Assembly (NCBI RefSeq): GCF_002835665.1
Contig: NZ_PIZV01000026.1
Coordinates: 61,996-125,995, forward strand
Source: Chryseobacterium sp. PMSZPI
GTDB lineage: Bacteria; Bacteroidota; Bacteroidia; Flavobacteriales; Weeksellaceae
Reading direction: 5' to 3'
Length of the DNA stretch: 64,000 nucleotides
The notes beneath the pieces were generated by a model. It ran no database searches. It was not told where the DNA came from and saw only the letters and a list, made by a program, of their open reading frames with translations. Within the stretch, counting starts at the first letter, position 1. Every line of letters begins with the position of its first letter. The translations under genes and the position numbers were made by a program. Below are positions 24,770 to 34,373 of this stretch, piece after piece.

Positions 24770-25710
24770 TGGAAAATAAAGTAAAAGCCGGAATCTTTGG
24801 CGTTTGTATTGGGGATGCATTAGGAGTTCCTGTAGAATTTAAAGATAGGGAATATTTAAAACGATTTCCTGTAATCGGAATGTTGGAATACATGTCCTGG
24901 AACCAGCCCAAAGGAACCTGGAGTGATGATAGTTCATTAACACTCTGTCTTACTGAGGCTCTTACCAAGAGTTATGACCTGGAAAAAATCGGACAAAGCT
25001 TTGTACAATGGGTGAAGTTTGGGCACTGGACAGCCCACGGAAGGCTCTTTGATATAGGTGGGACAACAAGACATGCTATTGCAAGACTGATAAAAGGAGA
25101 AAGTGCCAGATTTTCAGGAAATATTTTTGAAGAAGATAACGGAAATGGTTCTTTAATGAGAATCTTTCCCCTTGCCTATTATCTGAAAAATGAAAAAGAT
25201 ATCCAGAAAATATATCAAACAGTAAAGGAAGTTTCGGCTATTACGCACGGACATTTTCGTTCCGTTTTTGCATGTTTTATGTATGTAATTTTTGCCATTC
25301 AACTGATAAAAGGAAAAAACAAAATGGAAGCATATCAGTATATGCAACAAATAGCTTTGGAATATTCAGATAGTCAGGGTTTTAACCTAAAAGAGATTGG
25401 GCTTTTTGATAGGGTTTTAAAGAATGATATTTCTGGTTATCCGGAAGGCGAAATTAAAAGCGGGGGGTATGTTCTTCATAGTTTAGAAGCTTCTCTATGG
25501 TGCTTTCTAAATTCTGAAAGCTATTCAGAAGCCGTTTTAAAAGCGGTGAATCTGGGAGAGGATACCGATACTACTGGAGCGATTACAGGTGGACTCGCAG
25601 GAATTTATTATGGCTATGAAGATATTCCTCAGGATTGGATTTTAGAACTGGTGAGAAAGGACGATATTGAGCAATTGTGTGATGAATTGCAACAAAAATT
25701 AATGAATTAA
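24766..25710 (+). CDS. ADP-ribosylglycohydrolase family protein
   Basis: 314 residues of the DraG/ARH family, which removes ADP-ribose from proteins or nucleic acids with two Mg2+ ions. GVCIGDALGVPVEF (12-25), TWSDDSSLTL (51-60, metal-binding aspartates) and GEDTDTTGAITGGLAG (about 264-279) are complete. It overlaps sir2 by 4 bases (ATGA) and lies 11 bases before kptA, so it is firmly within the operon. Confidence 0.92.
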   Translation: MMENKVKAGIFGVCIGDALGVPVEFKDREYLKRFPVIGMLEYMSWNQPKGTWSDDSSLTLCLTEALTKSYDLEKIGQSFVQWVKFGHWTAHGRLFDIGGTTRHAIARLIKGESARFSGNIFEEDNGNGSLMRIFPLAYYLKNEKDIQKIYQTVKEVSAITHGHFRSVFACFMYVIFAIQLIKGKNKMEAYQYMQQIALEYSDSQGFNLKEIGLFDRVLKNDISGYPEGEIKSGGYVLHSLEASLWCFLNSESYSEAVLKAVNLGEDTDTTGAITGGLAGIYYGYEDIPQDWILELVRKDDIEQLCDELQQKLMN

Positions 25711-25721
25711 AACACAGAACC

Positions 25722-26264
25722 ATGAATGAAATAGAAAAGAAAAAAATAAGTAAATTTTTAAGTCTGATCTTACGACATCAGCCGGAAAGCATTGGATTAA
25801 AACTTGATGAAAATGGATGGGCAAACGTAGAAGAACTGAGACTGAAGTCCGCAAAAAAGAGAATACATTTTACACTGAATGAGCTGGATGAGGTGGTGGA
25901 AACCAATAATAAAAAACGATTTGCCTTTAATGAAGATAAAACCGGGATCAGGGCAAGTCAGGGGCATTCTATTGATGTAGATCTTGCTTTGAAATCACAG
26001 CAACCTCCTGACTTCCTGTACCACGGAACTGCAGAAACCAATATTTCTTCCATTTTAGAAAAAGGAATCGAAAAAAGAGGTCGTCAACATGTGCACTTAA
26101 GTGCTGATAAAGAGACTGCTACAAAGGTAGGAATGAGACATGGAAAGCCTGTGATTTTGACGATTAGAACCGGAAAAATGTATGATGATGGATTATATTT
26201 CTATCTTTCCGCCAACGGAGTCTGGCTTACAGATTTTGTAGACGCAAAATATATTTCGAAATAA
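25722..26264 (+). CDS. kptA: RNA 2'-phosphotransferase (Tpt1/KptA)
   Basis: 180 residues. KptA transfers an internal RNA 2'-phosphate to NAD+, releasing ADP-ribose 1'',2''-cyclic phosphate and nicotinamide. The active-site residues can be placed: Arg18-His19 in LILRHQP, Arg77 in IRASQGHS, the HGT motif at 101-103 and an Arg near 118-121 before HVHLSAD. Bacteria usually lack the plant/yeast tRNA-splicing pathway that makes such 2'-phosphates, so repair of damaged RNA or an ADP-ribosyl-transfer role is likely. The neighbouring genes handle its by-products. Confidence 0.93.
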   Translation: MNEIEKKKISKFLSLILRHQPESIGLKLDENGWANVEELRLKSAKKRIHFTLNELDEVVETNNKKRFAFNEDKTGIRASQGHSIDVDLALKSQQPPDFLYHGTAETNISSILEKGIEKRGRQHVHLSADKETATKVGMRHGKPVILTIRTGKMYDDGLYFYLSANGVWLTDFVDAKYISK

Positions 26265-26266
26265 TA

Positions 26267-26998
26267 ATGAGCAGAACATTAGTTATAGGTGACATTCACG
26301 GAGGGTTTAAAGCATTACAACAGATTTTTGAAAGAGCTGAGGTGAGCCATGATGATAAGCTGATTTTTCTTGGAGATTATGTAGATGGCTGGAGTGAATC
26401 TTCACAGGTGATCCAATTTTTAATAGAACTTTCCGAAAAGCAAGATTGTATTTTCATTAAAGGAAACCATGATGCCTGGACTGAAGATTGGCTCGATACA
26501 GGGAATGGTCCGGATGTTTGGCTCCTTAACGGCGGAAAAAGTACGGTAGAGAGTTATAACAACTATTCCCATGAAGATAAACGGATTCATTTTGAGTTCA
26601 TTCAACAAATGAAAAATTACCATATTGATGAGCAAAACCGATTGTTTATTCATGCGGGGTATTCTTCTATGCATGGTCCGGAAAAAGAGGTATACGATAG
26701 CAACTATCGCTGGGATAGAACCCTTTGGGAAACTGCTGTAGCTATGGATAAGAAACTTGAAAAAAACTCTGAACTGTACCCGAAAAGATTGCTTTTATAC
26801 AATGAAATATTTATCGGACATACTCCTACATTATACATCGGGCTAAAAACGCCTGCTCATAAAGCCAATATCTGGAATATGGATACAGGAGCTGCTTTCA
26901 CAGGAGCTTTGTCTATTATGGATATTGATACTCAGGAATTCTGGCAAAGCGATCCTCTTCCTTCTTTATATCCCAATGAAAAAGGAAGGAATCATTAA
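26267..26998 (+). CDS. PPP-type metallophosphoesterase
   Basis: 243 residues with the calcineurin-like order GDIHG (8-12), GDYVDG (35-40), GNHD (65-68), HAG (about 128) and GHT (about 183). This is the PrpA/ApaH-type layout; targets may be phosphoproteins, dinucleoside polyphosphates or ADP-ribose phosphates. The gene begins 2 bases after kptA, so hydrolysis of a phosphate left by KptA chemistry is an attractive inference. It is the last gene of the run; no clear terminator follows. Confidence 0.88.
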   Translation: MSRTLVIGDIHGGFKALQQIFERAEVSHDDKLIFLGDYVDGWSESSQVIQFLIELSEKQDCIFIKGNHDAWTEDWLDTGNGPDVWLLNGGKSTVESYNNYSHEDKRIHFEFIQQMKNYHIDEQNRLFIHAGYSSMHGPEKEVYDSNYRWDRTLWETAVAMDKKLEKNSELYPKRLLLYNEIFIGHTPTLYIGLKTPAHKANIWNMDTGAAFTGALSIMDIDTQEFWQSDPLPSLYPNEKGRNH

Positions 26999-27393
26999 GA
27001 TTAATAATTAAATAGTTTAGCGTTGGATCGATTACAAAATATTTACTTTCAATATATTAATATGAAATCCAAGGGTTTTATTGAATAAACGAATGATATT
27101 TGTTACCACTTAGGAAAGTAGATCATTCGCTTGCATTGCTGAATGAAATGCCTTTGCGGACAGGAAATATCCGAAAGACTTTTATCACCCTTGCTACCTT
27201 TGCGCTTAAAAATTTATGTCAGGTTTACATTAATTGAATGAGGATGAACAACAAATTGTCTCCATCCCAACCTTACAGGTTTTCAAAACCTATGAGGTTT
27301 TAGTCTTTATAGGCTTTCCCTTTGTCTTTTTATTATTTTACTTTTCCGCTCCAATCATATTGCCTAATTTTATTCCTGAAATATATCTCTACA
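26999..27393. other. Intergenic region with a repeat fragment
   Basis: 395 bases without a convincing gene. 27121-27160 is an inverted relative of 41973-42008 (shared TCCGCAAAGGCATTTCA on the minus strand). A TACCTTTG -7 box lies at 27195-27202. The segment 27234-27393 is open in some frames but has no protein-like composition. Confidence 0.5.
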
Positions 27394-29118
27394 ATGAAAC
27401 TGAAATACCTGTTACTCACTTTAAGTTCTTCTTTGCTCTTTGCTCAAAAATCATTTCAGACTCCTTTTGAAAAAGGCAATGGAAATCAAACGGTTACTTA
27501 TGATGAAATGAATGCCTATTATCAGGATTTGGCAAAAAATTTTAATAATATTCAATATCTTAAAAAGGGAGAAGATGATAATGGTAAACCCATTTATGTT
27601 GTAGTTTACAACCCGTTTCCTGAAAAAGACATTGAAAAATTAAGAAAAGATAAAGCCATTCTTTTTGTCAACAATGGAATTCATCCCGGAGAACCTGACG
27701 GAATTGATGCTACTATGATGCTGATGAGAGATTTGACCACAAAAAAAATCAAAACACCTCAAAATTTTATTATAGCAGCTATTTCTGCATACAATATCAG
27801 TGGAATGTTGAACAGAGGATCATATTCCAGAGCGAATCAGAATGGTCCGGAGCAATATGGCTTCAGAGGTAATGCCCGAAACTATGATTTAAATCGAGAT
27901 TTCATAAAAGCAGATTCTAAAAATGCGAGAAGTTTTCAAGAGATCTATCAATGGCTGAAACCGGATGTATTTATTGATAACCATGTCAGCAATGGTGCAG
28001 ATTATCAATATACCTTTACTTATATTTCAACCTTTAAAGAACGGTTAGGGAATGTACTGGGTACTTATTTTTATAATGATTATCAGGCTAAAAACCTTGA
28101 TGATATGAAGAAATTAGGATATGAAAGCACTCCTTACGTCAATATTCATGGCGATGTTCCGGAAGTCGGTTTTGCATCCTTTGAAGATTCTCCAAGATAT
28201 TCTACAGGATATACCACACTTTTTAACTCTTTAGGGACAGTCCCTGAAACCCATATGCTGAAACCTTATGATAAAAGAGTAGATGCTACTTACAAATACA
28301 TGTTGGTAAATCTTCAAAATCTTGATAAAGATTACCATAAAATAAAGCAGCTTCGTATTGAAAATCTAAAACAATATCAAGCAGGAAAACAATATGGAAT
28401 CCGTTGGAAAATAGATTCAACAAAGTTTTCAACAATGGATTTTAAAGGATATGAGGGAAAATATAAGCCTAGTGAAATCTCAGGAAAGCCAAGGCTGTAT
28501 TATGATAGAAACAAGCCTTTTACAAAGAACATAAAACTCTTTACAACTGCTGTTCCTACCGGATATATTACGATTCCTAAATATTATGTTATTCCACAGG
28601 CACAATATCGGGTTCTTGAAGAATTTAAAAGAAATAGAATTCAAATGAAGCCGCTACAGAATGACAGTACCATTGCTGTAGAGTCTTATAAAATCAAAGA
28701 TTTTAAAACAGTTAAAAATCCTTATGAAGGACATTATGTACATTTTGAAACGACAGTAGATACAACAAATAAAAATCTTAAGTTTTCTGCAGGTGATTAT
28801 TTGGTTTCTACAGACCAGCCTGGCGTAAAATATATCATAGAAACTCTTGAGCCTGAAGCATTAGACTCATTTTTTAATTGGAACTTTTTTGATGGTATCC
28901 TTGCTCAAAAAGAATATTATTCAGCTTATATTTTTGAAGATACAGCCGCAGAACTGCTCAAGAATGATAAAAAATTAAAAGATGCTTTTGAAGCTGCTAA
29001 GGTCTCAGATCAAAAATTATCAGGAGATGGAGAGGCTCAGTTGGATTGGATGTACAAACATTCTCCTTATTTTGAAGAAAAAACGTTCAGACAGTATCCT
29101 GTTTATAGGGTTTTATGA
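27394..29118 (+). CDS. Secreted M14-family zinc carboxypeptidase
   Basis: About 574 residues with a signal peptide (MKLKYLLLTLSSSLLFAQ). HPGEPDG carries the H-x-x-E zinc pair, NRDF the substrate-binding Arg region and DNHVSNGAD the third zinc ligand His, as in M14 carboxypeptidases. I start at ATG 27394; a TTG at 27322 is in frame but would place 24 unrelated residues before the signal peptide. No T9SS tail is seen, so it may stay in the periplasm. It could trim peptides for uptake. Confidence 0.87.
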   Translation: MKLKYLLLTLSSSLLFAQKSFQTPFEKGNGNQTVTYDEMNAYYQDLAKNFNNIQYLKKGEDDNGKPIYVVVYNPFPEKDIEKLRKDKAILFVNNGIHPGEPDGIDATMMLMRDLTTKKIKTPQNFIIAAISAYNISGMLNRGSYSRANQNGPEQYGFRGNARNYDLNRDFIKADSKNARSFQEIYQWLKPDVFIDNHVSNGADYQYTFTYISTFKERLGNVLGTYFYNDYQAKNLDDMKKLGYESTPYVNIHGDVPEVGFASFEDSPRYSTGYTTLFNSLGTVPETHMLKPYDKRVDATYKYMLVNLQNLDKDYHKIKQLRIENLKQYQAGKQYGIRWKIDSTKFSTMDFKGYEGKYKPSEISGKPRLYYDRNKPFTKNIKLFTTAVPTGYITIPKYYVIPQAQYRVLEEFKRNRIQMKPLQNDSTIAVESYKIKDFKTVKNPYEGHYVHFETTVDTTNKNLKFSAGDYLVSTDQPGVKYIIETLEPEALDSFFNWNFFDGILAQKEYYSAYIFEDTAAELLKNDKKLKDAFEAAKVSDQKLSGDGEAQLDWMYKHSPYFEEKTFRQYPVYRVL

Positions 29119-29246
29119 TTAATTTATTTAGTAAAAAAATAATAATGGATAGTTGATTATTAATATTTTTGTTTTTTGTCGTTAATGTTATTTCGTTTTT
29201 AATTTTGAGTGTTAGAATTAATTAAATTAGCAGCAAAATTCAATGG

Positions 29247-30041
29247 ATGAAAAAAATATATCAATTATGGGTAGGGCTGTGCCTTTTACCTTTAAGCCTT
29301 TCCGCACAATATGCTCAGGGCTTTGATTCGGCAACTTTGCCTTCAGATTGGACCATTATTAATGGAGGAGATCCTGACACCTGGAAAACATGGAGCTCTT
29401 ATGATAATATCTTTAATGGTCCCCGTTCAGGATCCCATTTTTTAGGGTTATATTTTGATCCTGACTTTGATGTTCCACATGATGATTATGCAATAAGTCC
29501 AGCTATATCAATAACAGCTGGAACTTCTAATAAACTGACCTTCTGGGCTAAAAATAGAGGATTTTCAGATTTAGATAGCTTTGATGTTAAGATTTCGACA
29601 ACAACCCCAACGATTGCTGCTTTTACCAATACACTTGCTGCGTCGATCACACCTCCTAGCTCAGTATGGACTCGCTATACTTATGATTTATCTCCCTATG
29701 TTGGACAAACAGTTTATATAGCCTTCCACTCAAAAAGTAATAAATGGTTTATTGGAATAGATGATTTTGAGGTTTCTGCAAATACTAATCTGAATGTATC
29801 AGAAACAAATTTGGATAAGGCAGCCATTTACCCTAATCCTGTACAAGACATTTTAAATATCAAAAACAAAAATAAAATATCTGAGATAAGTATATTCGAT
29901 ATTACCGGAAAATTACAGAAAAAAGAAAGTGTAAATTCGAGCCATATGAGACTTAATGTAAGCGATCTGGTAACAGGAGATTATATTCTTTCAATTAAAG
30001 AAGGTGAGAAGGAAAAAAATTATAAAATAATTAAGAAATAA
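29247..30041 (+). CDS. T9SS-secreted protein with choice-of-anchor J (cleaved adhesin) domain
   Basis: 264 residues: a signal peptide (MKKIYQLWVGLCLLPLSLSAQ), a jelly-roll domain of the choice-of-anchor J type (about 23-180, with FDSATLPSDWTIIN and FIGIDDFEV) and a type A sorting tail (about 190-264: YPNPVQDILNIK, ISIFDITGK, GDYILSIK). The tail directs it through the type IX system, so it is surface-bound or released. Adhesion is a guess from the domain name only. A two-way terminator follows. Confidence 0.88.
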   Translation: MKKIYQLWVGLCLLPLSLSAQYAQGFDSATLPSDWTIINGGDPDTWKTWSSYDNIFNGPRSGSHFLGLYFDPDFDVPHDDYAISPAISITAGTSNKLTFWAKNRGFSDLDSFDVKISTTTPTIAAFTNTLAASITPPSSVWTRYTYDLSPYVGQTVYIAFHSKSNKWFIGIDDFEVSANTNLNVSETNLDKAAIYPNPVQDILNIKNKNKISEISIFDITGKLQKKESVNSSHMRLNVSDLVTGDYILSIKEGEKEKNYKIIKK

Positions 30042-30050
30042 ATAGAATTA

Positions 30051-30083
30051 AAAAAAGACGTTTCAATTTGAAACGTCTTTTTT
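30051..30083. terminator. Bidirectional terminator between convergent genes
   Basis: AAAAAAGACGTTTC (30051-30064) pairs with GAAACGTCTTTTTT (30070-30083); loop AATTT. Confidence 0.9.
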
Positions 30084-30086
30084 AAT

Positions 30087-30968
30087 TTATCTTGGTAAAC
30101 CTCTTTTCAAGGCTAGTTCTGCTCTTTTTATTGCGACTTTCTCCTTCCAGTCCATATATTTCTTTTTGAAATTGGACTTCATAACATCATCAAATTTTCT
30201 CTGTACTGTAAGGTTCCATAAAGAATGTGCCTTCACAGCCCATGATTTATCCCAGGCTCTTAAAGAAATAGAAAAAGATCCGTCCAGGTATTTCATCCAA
30301 TGCCACCATCCCGTTGGCATGAATAAAGTATCACCGTGCTCAAGGAAGCATTCTATACCTTCTACACCATCCAGCGCAGGAAATTTAGTGAAATCAGGAT
30401 TTTCAATATCATAATCTTCTAATGCATATGTTGCATATGGAATTTGATATAACCTTTCTCTCCATTTATAATCAAAAAGGAGAATATGCTTTCTTCCATT
30501 AAAATGAGTATGGAAAATATGCGCCATATCAATATCAAAGTGAAGGAACGTTACAGATCCCTTTCCACCAAAGAACATATTTGGATATTTATCTAAGAAA
30601 CCTCCCATTAATTCTTTGGGAGAAATATAATCTTCTAAAAGTTTTGGAGCATACTTTATAGGATCAAAAAGGAAAATTCTAAGATCTGTAGGTTCTCTCT
30701 GAATCATATCTATGTAATCTCCAAACTTCATTTTGGCTGCAGAAGCATTGATGGGAGCAGAAGGATCGGCTTTCGAGCTATCATACAACGGAACTTCCAC
30801 ATCTCCTACAACTTCCTTCATGTAGTCCATCGTCCATTTTTGGTAAGCTGGCCAATTTTTTGCCATATTTTTGATGACAACGGGCCTTCTTGGCTTTAGA
30901 TACTTTTCATAGAATTCCTCTTTAGAAATATCATCTACAACATCTATAGGCTTTAAAATAATTCCCAT
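30087..30968 (-). CDS. JmjC/cupin-8 Fe(II)/2-oxoglutarate oxygenase-like protein
   Basis: 293 residues of the cupin-like JmjC fold. The iron ligands are visible as His143-x-Asp145 in FLHFDID and His223 in GWWHWM; Lys160 could bind 2-oxoglutarate. The N terminus (PVVIKNMAKNWPAYQKW) is typical of FIH/JMJD-like hydroxylases. The substrate is unknown; protein or small-molecule hydroxylation is possible. It stands alone with its own -7 box (TAATTTTG on the minus strand). Confidence 0.85.
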   Translation of the reverse strand: MGIILKPIDVVDDISKEEFYEKYLKPRRPVVIKNMAKNWPAYQKWTMDYMKEVVGDVEVPLYDSSKADPSAPINASAAKMKFGDYIDMIQREPTDLRIFLFDPIKYAPKLLEDYISPKELMGGFLDKYPNMFFGGKGSVTFLHFDIDMAHIFHTHFNGRKHILLFDYKWRERLYQIPYATYALEDYDIENPDFTKFPALDGVEGIECFLEHGDTLFMPTGWWHWMKYLDGSFSISLRAWDKSWAVKAHSLWNLTVQRKFDDVMKSNFKKKYMDWKEKVAIKRAELALKRGLPR

Positions 30969-30986
30969 TTTATAAATTTTATGTTA

Positions 30987-30994
30987 CAAAATTA
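30987..30994 (-). promoter_or_regulatory. -7 element for the JmjC gene (TAATTTTG)
   Basis: Exact TAnnTTTG on the minus strand, 18 bases before the ATG. No clear -33 box. Confidence 0.5.
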
Positions 30995-31604
30995 TTAAAT
31001 AAAAAATATATGAACGCGTGTTTGATTTTTTTTTTGTCTATGATTCAAATCATTTTCTACTATTTAGACTAAATAAATATATAAAATCGCCTTTCACTCT
31101 ATTTCTCTTTTTATAAACAAACAAAATACCCTGTAATAAAATTACAGGGCAAAAACACAAATTAGATGAATAAAAATCCATTCTAGAGACGAAGTTAACC
31201 TTTTTTTTGACAATCAAAATTTTAAAAAAGCGGATAAAATAAAGATTTTCAGAGAGGTTACTATTTTTCAATTCGAAAATAAGTGAATTATCTTAAAATC
31301 AAATATTAGAATTGAATCAGTTAAAGGAAAATTTTCAAAATAAAAATAAAATGAAATTTTTTATTTTTAAAGATAAATCACAGATAGCCCTTTGATTAAT
31401 GAGTGGGAAAATAGATTTTAAGTATTATCTCGGGTGAACTGTTTCAAAGAAAATTTTCTGAAATTCAAACCTTTACATATAAACCTCAAAAAATATAACG
31501 ATGTTTGTAGTGATGAGAGATTTAACTTTTTCAAATAAAATTGATCTTTTATGAAAAGTGTAACGAAACGCAAAAACTTATAACTAATTAAGAAAATCAT
31601 AAGT
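30995..31604. other. Long AT-rich intergenic region with one orphan hairpin
   Basis: About 610 bases without a supported gene. A perfect hairpin, CCCTGTAAT (31129-31137) with ATTACAGGG (31141-31149), is flanked on its left by an A-rich run, so it looks like a minus-strand terminator, yet no minus-strand gene leads to it. A 73-codon minus-strand frame (31050-31271) crosses it and has AT-noise composition. The rest may be leader or regulatory DNA of the TonB receptor. Confidence 0.5.
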
Positions 31605-34316
31605 ATGAAAAGAAATATTTCCTTGTTTCTGATGCTATTTTTTACGGTGCTTACTTTTGCACAAAAAACAGTTACCGGAAAAATAACAGATGATGACGGA
31701 GTGGCGATTCCAAGTGCAAGTGTTACCGTGGAAGAACCGGGGAAAGATGCTATTTTGGCCTATGGGATCACCAATTCTAAAGGAGAATATAAAGTAACTT
31801 TTACTTCTTCAGAACCAAATGTAGATCTTAAAGTAAAAGCATTCAATCAAAAACCTTTAACGAAGCAGATCAGCAACAGCGACCAGACTCAAAACTTTAA
31901 AATGCAGTCGGAAGCCACAGAAATTAAGGAAGTACAACTAAAAACCAAAATGATTACCGCCAGAGGGGATACTATTTCGTACGACCTCAAGGCTTTCAAT
32001 AGTAAAAATGACAGAACCCTGGCTGATGTGATGAAAAAAATCCCGGGAATTGAAGTTAATAAAGACGGTACTATTCTCTATCAGGGAAATGCTATTAATA
32101 AATTCTATGTCAATGGAAAAGACCTTATGGAAGGAGGATATGGTACTATCAACAATTCTCTTCCAAAAGATGCTGTGCAAAAAGTAGAAGTCCTTGAAAA
32201 TCATCAACCTGTAAAAATTCTTCAGGACAAAGTTCCTTCAGATCAGGCCGCTATCAATATTAAGCTTAAAAACGCTGTAACCATGACAGGTAGAGGAGAA
32301 GTGGGAACAGGTTTTGGAGACCCATGGCTCTGGAATGTAAAATTAACTCCTATGTTTTTCGGACAGAAAAGTCAGTGGGTTGTTAATTATAAAACCAATA
32401 ATATGGGTGAACAGGTGGAAAATGAAGGGAATATCCTTGCCTTTGGAAGCGGATGGGAAGGAAGAAGAATAAACGCAGCACAAAATAGTTGGTTAAATGT
32501 AGAAAATGCTAGTACACCCGATCTTCCTGTAAAAAGATACCTAATGAATAGTGTCCATTATTTATCAGCTAATTATCTTGTAAATATTGATAAGAAAAAG
32601 GAATGGGAACTAAAAGCAAGTGCTAATTACACAAATAATACAATACAGAGAGAAAGCTATAGACAAACAGATTATTTTGCAACTCCAAACGAGGCTGCAT
32701 CAAGAGTGACTCAAAATATTTTTAATAATTTCTATACAAATAAGGCAAAAGGAGAGTTGATTTTTACTAAAAATGCTAAAAAAGGTTTTTTTAAAAACAC
32801 AACCAGTTTCTCTCAATTTTGGAATGCAGACAGAGCAATTGCAGACAGAGTAACTGCTTCTACACAAACAAGTACCAGACATGGAGAAGAAGCTTTAGAA
32901 TCTCCAACTACATCTTTCCAAAACTCTTTGAGTACAATTATTCCTTGGAAAGAAAAAATGGTAAATGTAAAGTCTTTTATAAATTATCAGACAGATAAGC
33001 AGACATTGGATGTAGCTCCAGCTTCTTATCTGGAGATTCCAGGCTTTACCCCAGATATCAATGCAGAAACTGTAAGACAAAATTTTAGATTAAAGACTTT
33101 TGAAGCAAATCATTCCGCAAATATTGGATTTTCAGTAAAAGGTTGGACATTTACACCTGAAGTAGGATTTAATTTTAAAAGAACAGTTCTTAATTCTACC
33201 CTGACAAATCTTCAGTCTGGACAATATCTGGGATATGGAGATAAATATAATAATGATCTTACATATTCTATAGCTACACCTTATGGAAGTTTAGGGGTAA
33301 ATTATAAAAGTGAATCCTGGATGTTATTTGCAAACCTTCCTGTAAATTCGAATAATATTAAAGCTGATGATCCATTGAGAAATGTTTCCAAATCAGTAAA
33401 TAAAGTTACTTTTGAACCTAATATTTTTGTACAGTACTCATTTGCTTCATTCTGGAAAGCTTCAGCTAATGGAAATATCAACAATAATTTTGGAGATGTA
33501 AATACAGCATATGCAGGATTCCTTATGCAGTCTCCAAACGGAATTAATGCTATGAGCCCTAGCAATCCTATTCCTCAAAATAATACAAAATCTGCAGGAG
33601 CCAGAATTGAATACAGAAATCCGCTTAATAATTTGTTTTTTAATGTTAATTATCGCTTTAGTGATAGCAAAAAGAACTTAATGTCTAATCCTACCAGAAA
33701 TAATGAAGGATTTATAATCGGAAGCTATATAGAACAAGACAATCACGCTGTAAGTAACGTGTACAGTGTGGAAGTTGGAAAATATTTTCCAAAATTTAAG
33801 ACAAATGCTTCAGTAAGCTATAATAATACTACGTCACGTTCAGATGCTTATCAGAATGATGGAGGCTATGAAAGTGAAAATAATGCACAGTCTTATGGAT
33901 TTAAATTAAATAACACTTACTTCAGTTGGATGAGCCTTGATTATAACGGAAGCATTTCTACCACAAAACAAACCAATACAAGCTTACTTTCAACACTTAA
34001 TGGAACAAGCAAAAGAAATGGATATAATCATAACCTTGCAGTATATTTTTATCCGATAGATAACCATACAATAGGTTTTAATTGGGATCAGGTAAACAGC
34101 AGCAATATTAACCAAAGCTATAATAATGCATTCTATGATATTTCGTATCAGTTTTCGTGGGCTAAAAAGAAAGTTGATTTTGAAATAAAATGGATGAATA
34201 TTGCCAATAGAAAAGTATTTGAAACATATGATATTAATGCAACCTATAATTCATATACCAAAATTCAACTTCGTCCAAGCCAGGTAATGTTCACAGTAAA
34301 ATTCAATTTTAAATAA
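31605..34316 (+). CDS. TonB-dependent receptor-like outer-membrane protein of the GLPGLI-associated group
   Basis: 903 residues: a signal peptide (MKRNISLFLMLFFTVLTFAQ), a carboxypeptidase-regulatory-like domain (about 21-110: VTGKITDDDGVAIPSASVTV), a plug domain (about 115-215: GDTISYDLKAF, RTLADVMKKIPGIEV) and a long beta-barrel ending in a phenylalanine-rich strand (VMFTVKFNFK). This type commonly pairs with GLPGLI proteins; one lies 0.9 kb downstream. The substrate is unknown. It has its own terminator. Confidence 0.9.
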   Translation: MKRNISLFLMLFFTVLTFAQKTVTGKITDDDGVAIPSASVTVEEPGKDAILAYGITNSKGEYKVTFTSSEPNVDLKVKAFNQKPLTKQISNSDQTQNFKMQSEATEIKEVQLKTKMITARGDTISYDLKAFNSKNDRTLADVMKKIPGIEVNKDGTILYQGNAINKFYVNGKDLMEGGYGTINNSLPKDAVQKVEVLENHQPVKILQDKVPSDQAAINIKLKNAVTMTGRGEVGTGFGDPWLWNVKLTPMFFGQKSQWVVNYKTNNMGEQVENEGNILAFGSGWEGRRINAAQNSWLNVENASTPDLPVKRYLMNSVHYLSANYLVNIDKKKEWELKASANYTNNTIQRESYRQTDYFATPNEAASRVTQNIFNNFYTNKAKGELIFTKNAKKGFFKNTTSFSQFWNADRAIADRVTASTQTSTRHGEEALESPTTSFQNSLSTIIPWKEKMVNVKSFINYQTDKQTLDVAPASYLEIPGFTPDINAETVRQNFRLKTFEANHSANIGFSVKGWTFTPEVGFNFKRTVLNSTLTNLQSGQYLGYGDKYNNDLTYSIATPYGSLGVNYKSESWMLFANLPVNSNNIKADDPLRNVSKSVNKVTFEPNIFVQYSFASFWKASANGNINNNFGDVNTAYAGFLMQSPNGINAMSPSNPIPQNNTKSAGARIEYRNPLNNLFFNVNYRFSDSKKNLMSNPTRNNEGFIIGSYIEQDNHAVSNVYSVEVGKYFPKFKTNASVSYNNTTSRSDAYQNDGGYESENNAQSYGFKLNNTYFSWMSLDYNGSISTTKQTNTSLLSTLNGTSKRNGYNHNLAVYFYPIDNHTIGFNWDQVNSSNINQSYNNAFYDISYQFSWAKKKVDFEIKWMNIANRKVFETYDINATYNSYTKIQLRPSQVMFTVKFNFK

Positions 34317-34320
34317 AATA

Positions 34321-34350
34321 AAAAACCAATCCCATCAGGATTGGTTTTTT
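34321..34350 (+). terminator. Terminator after the TonB-receptor-like gene
   Basis: AAAAACCAATCC (34321-34332) pairs with GGATTGGTTTTT (34338-34349); loop CATCA. The A/T flanks also allow action on the convergent DinB gene. Confidence 0.9.
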
Positions 34351-34373
34351 GTTGAATATTTATTCTGTTCGTA

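Noticed and set aside
27234..27470. 78-codon frame before the M14 peptidase
   Set aside because: It overlaps the signal-peptide region of the peptidase in another frame and has no family features.
31050..31271. 73-codon minus-strand frame before the TonB-receptor-like gene
   Set aside because: It runs through the terminator-like hairpin at 31129-31149 and is rich in Phe, Asn, Lys and Ser as expected of AT-rich noise.
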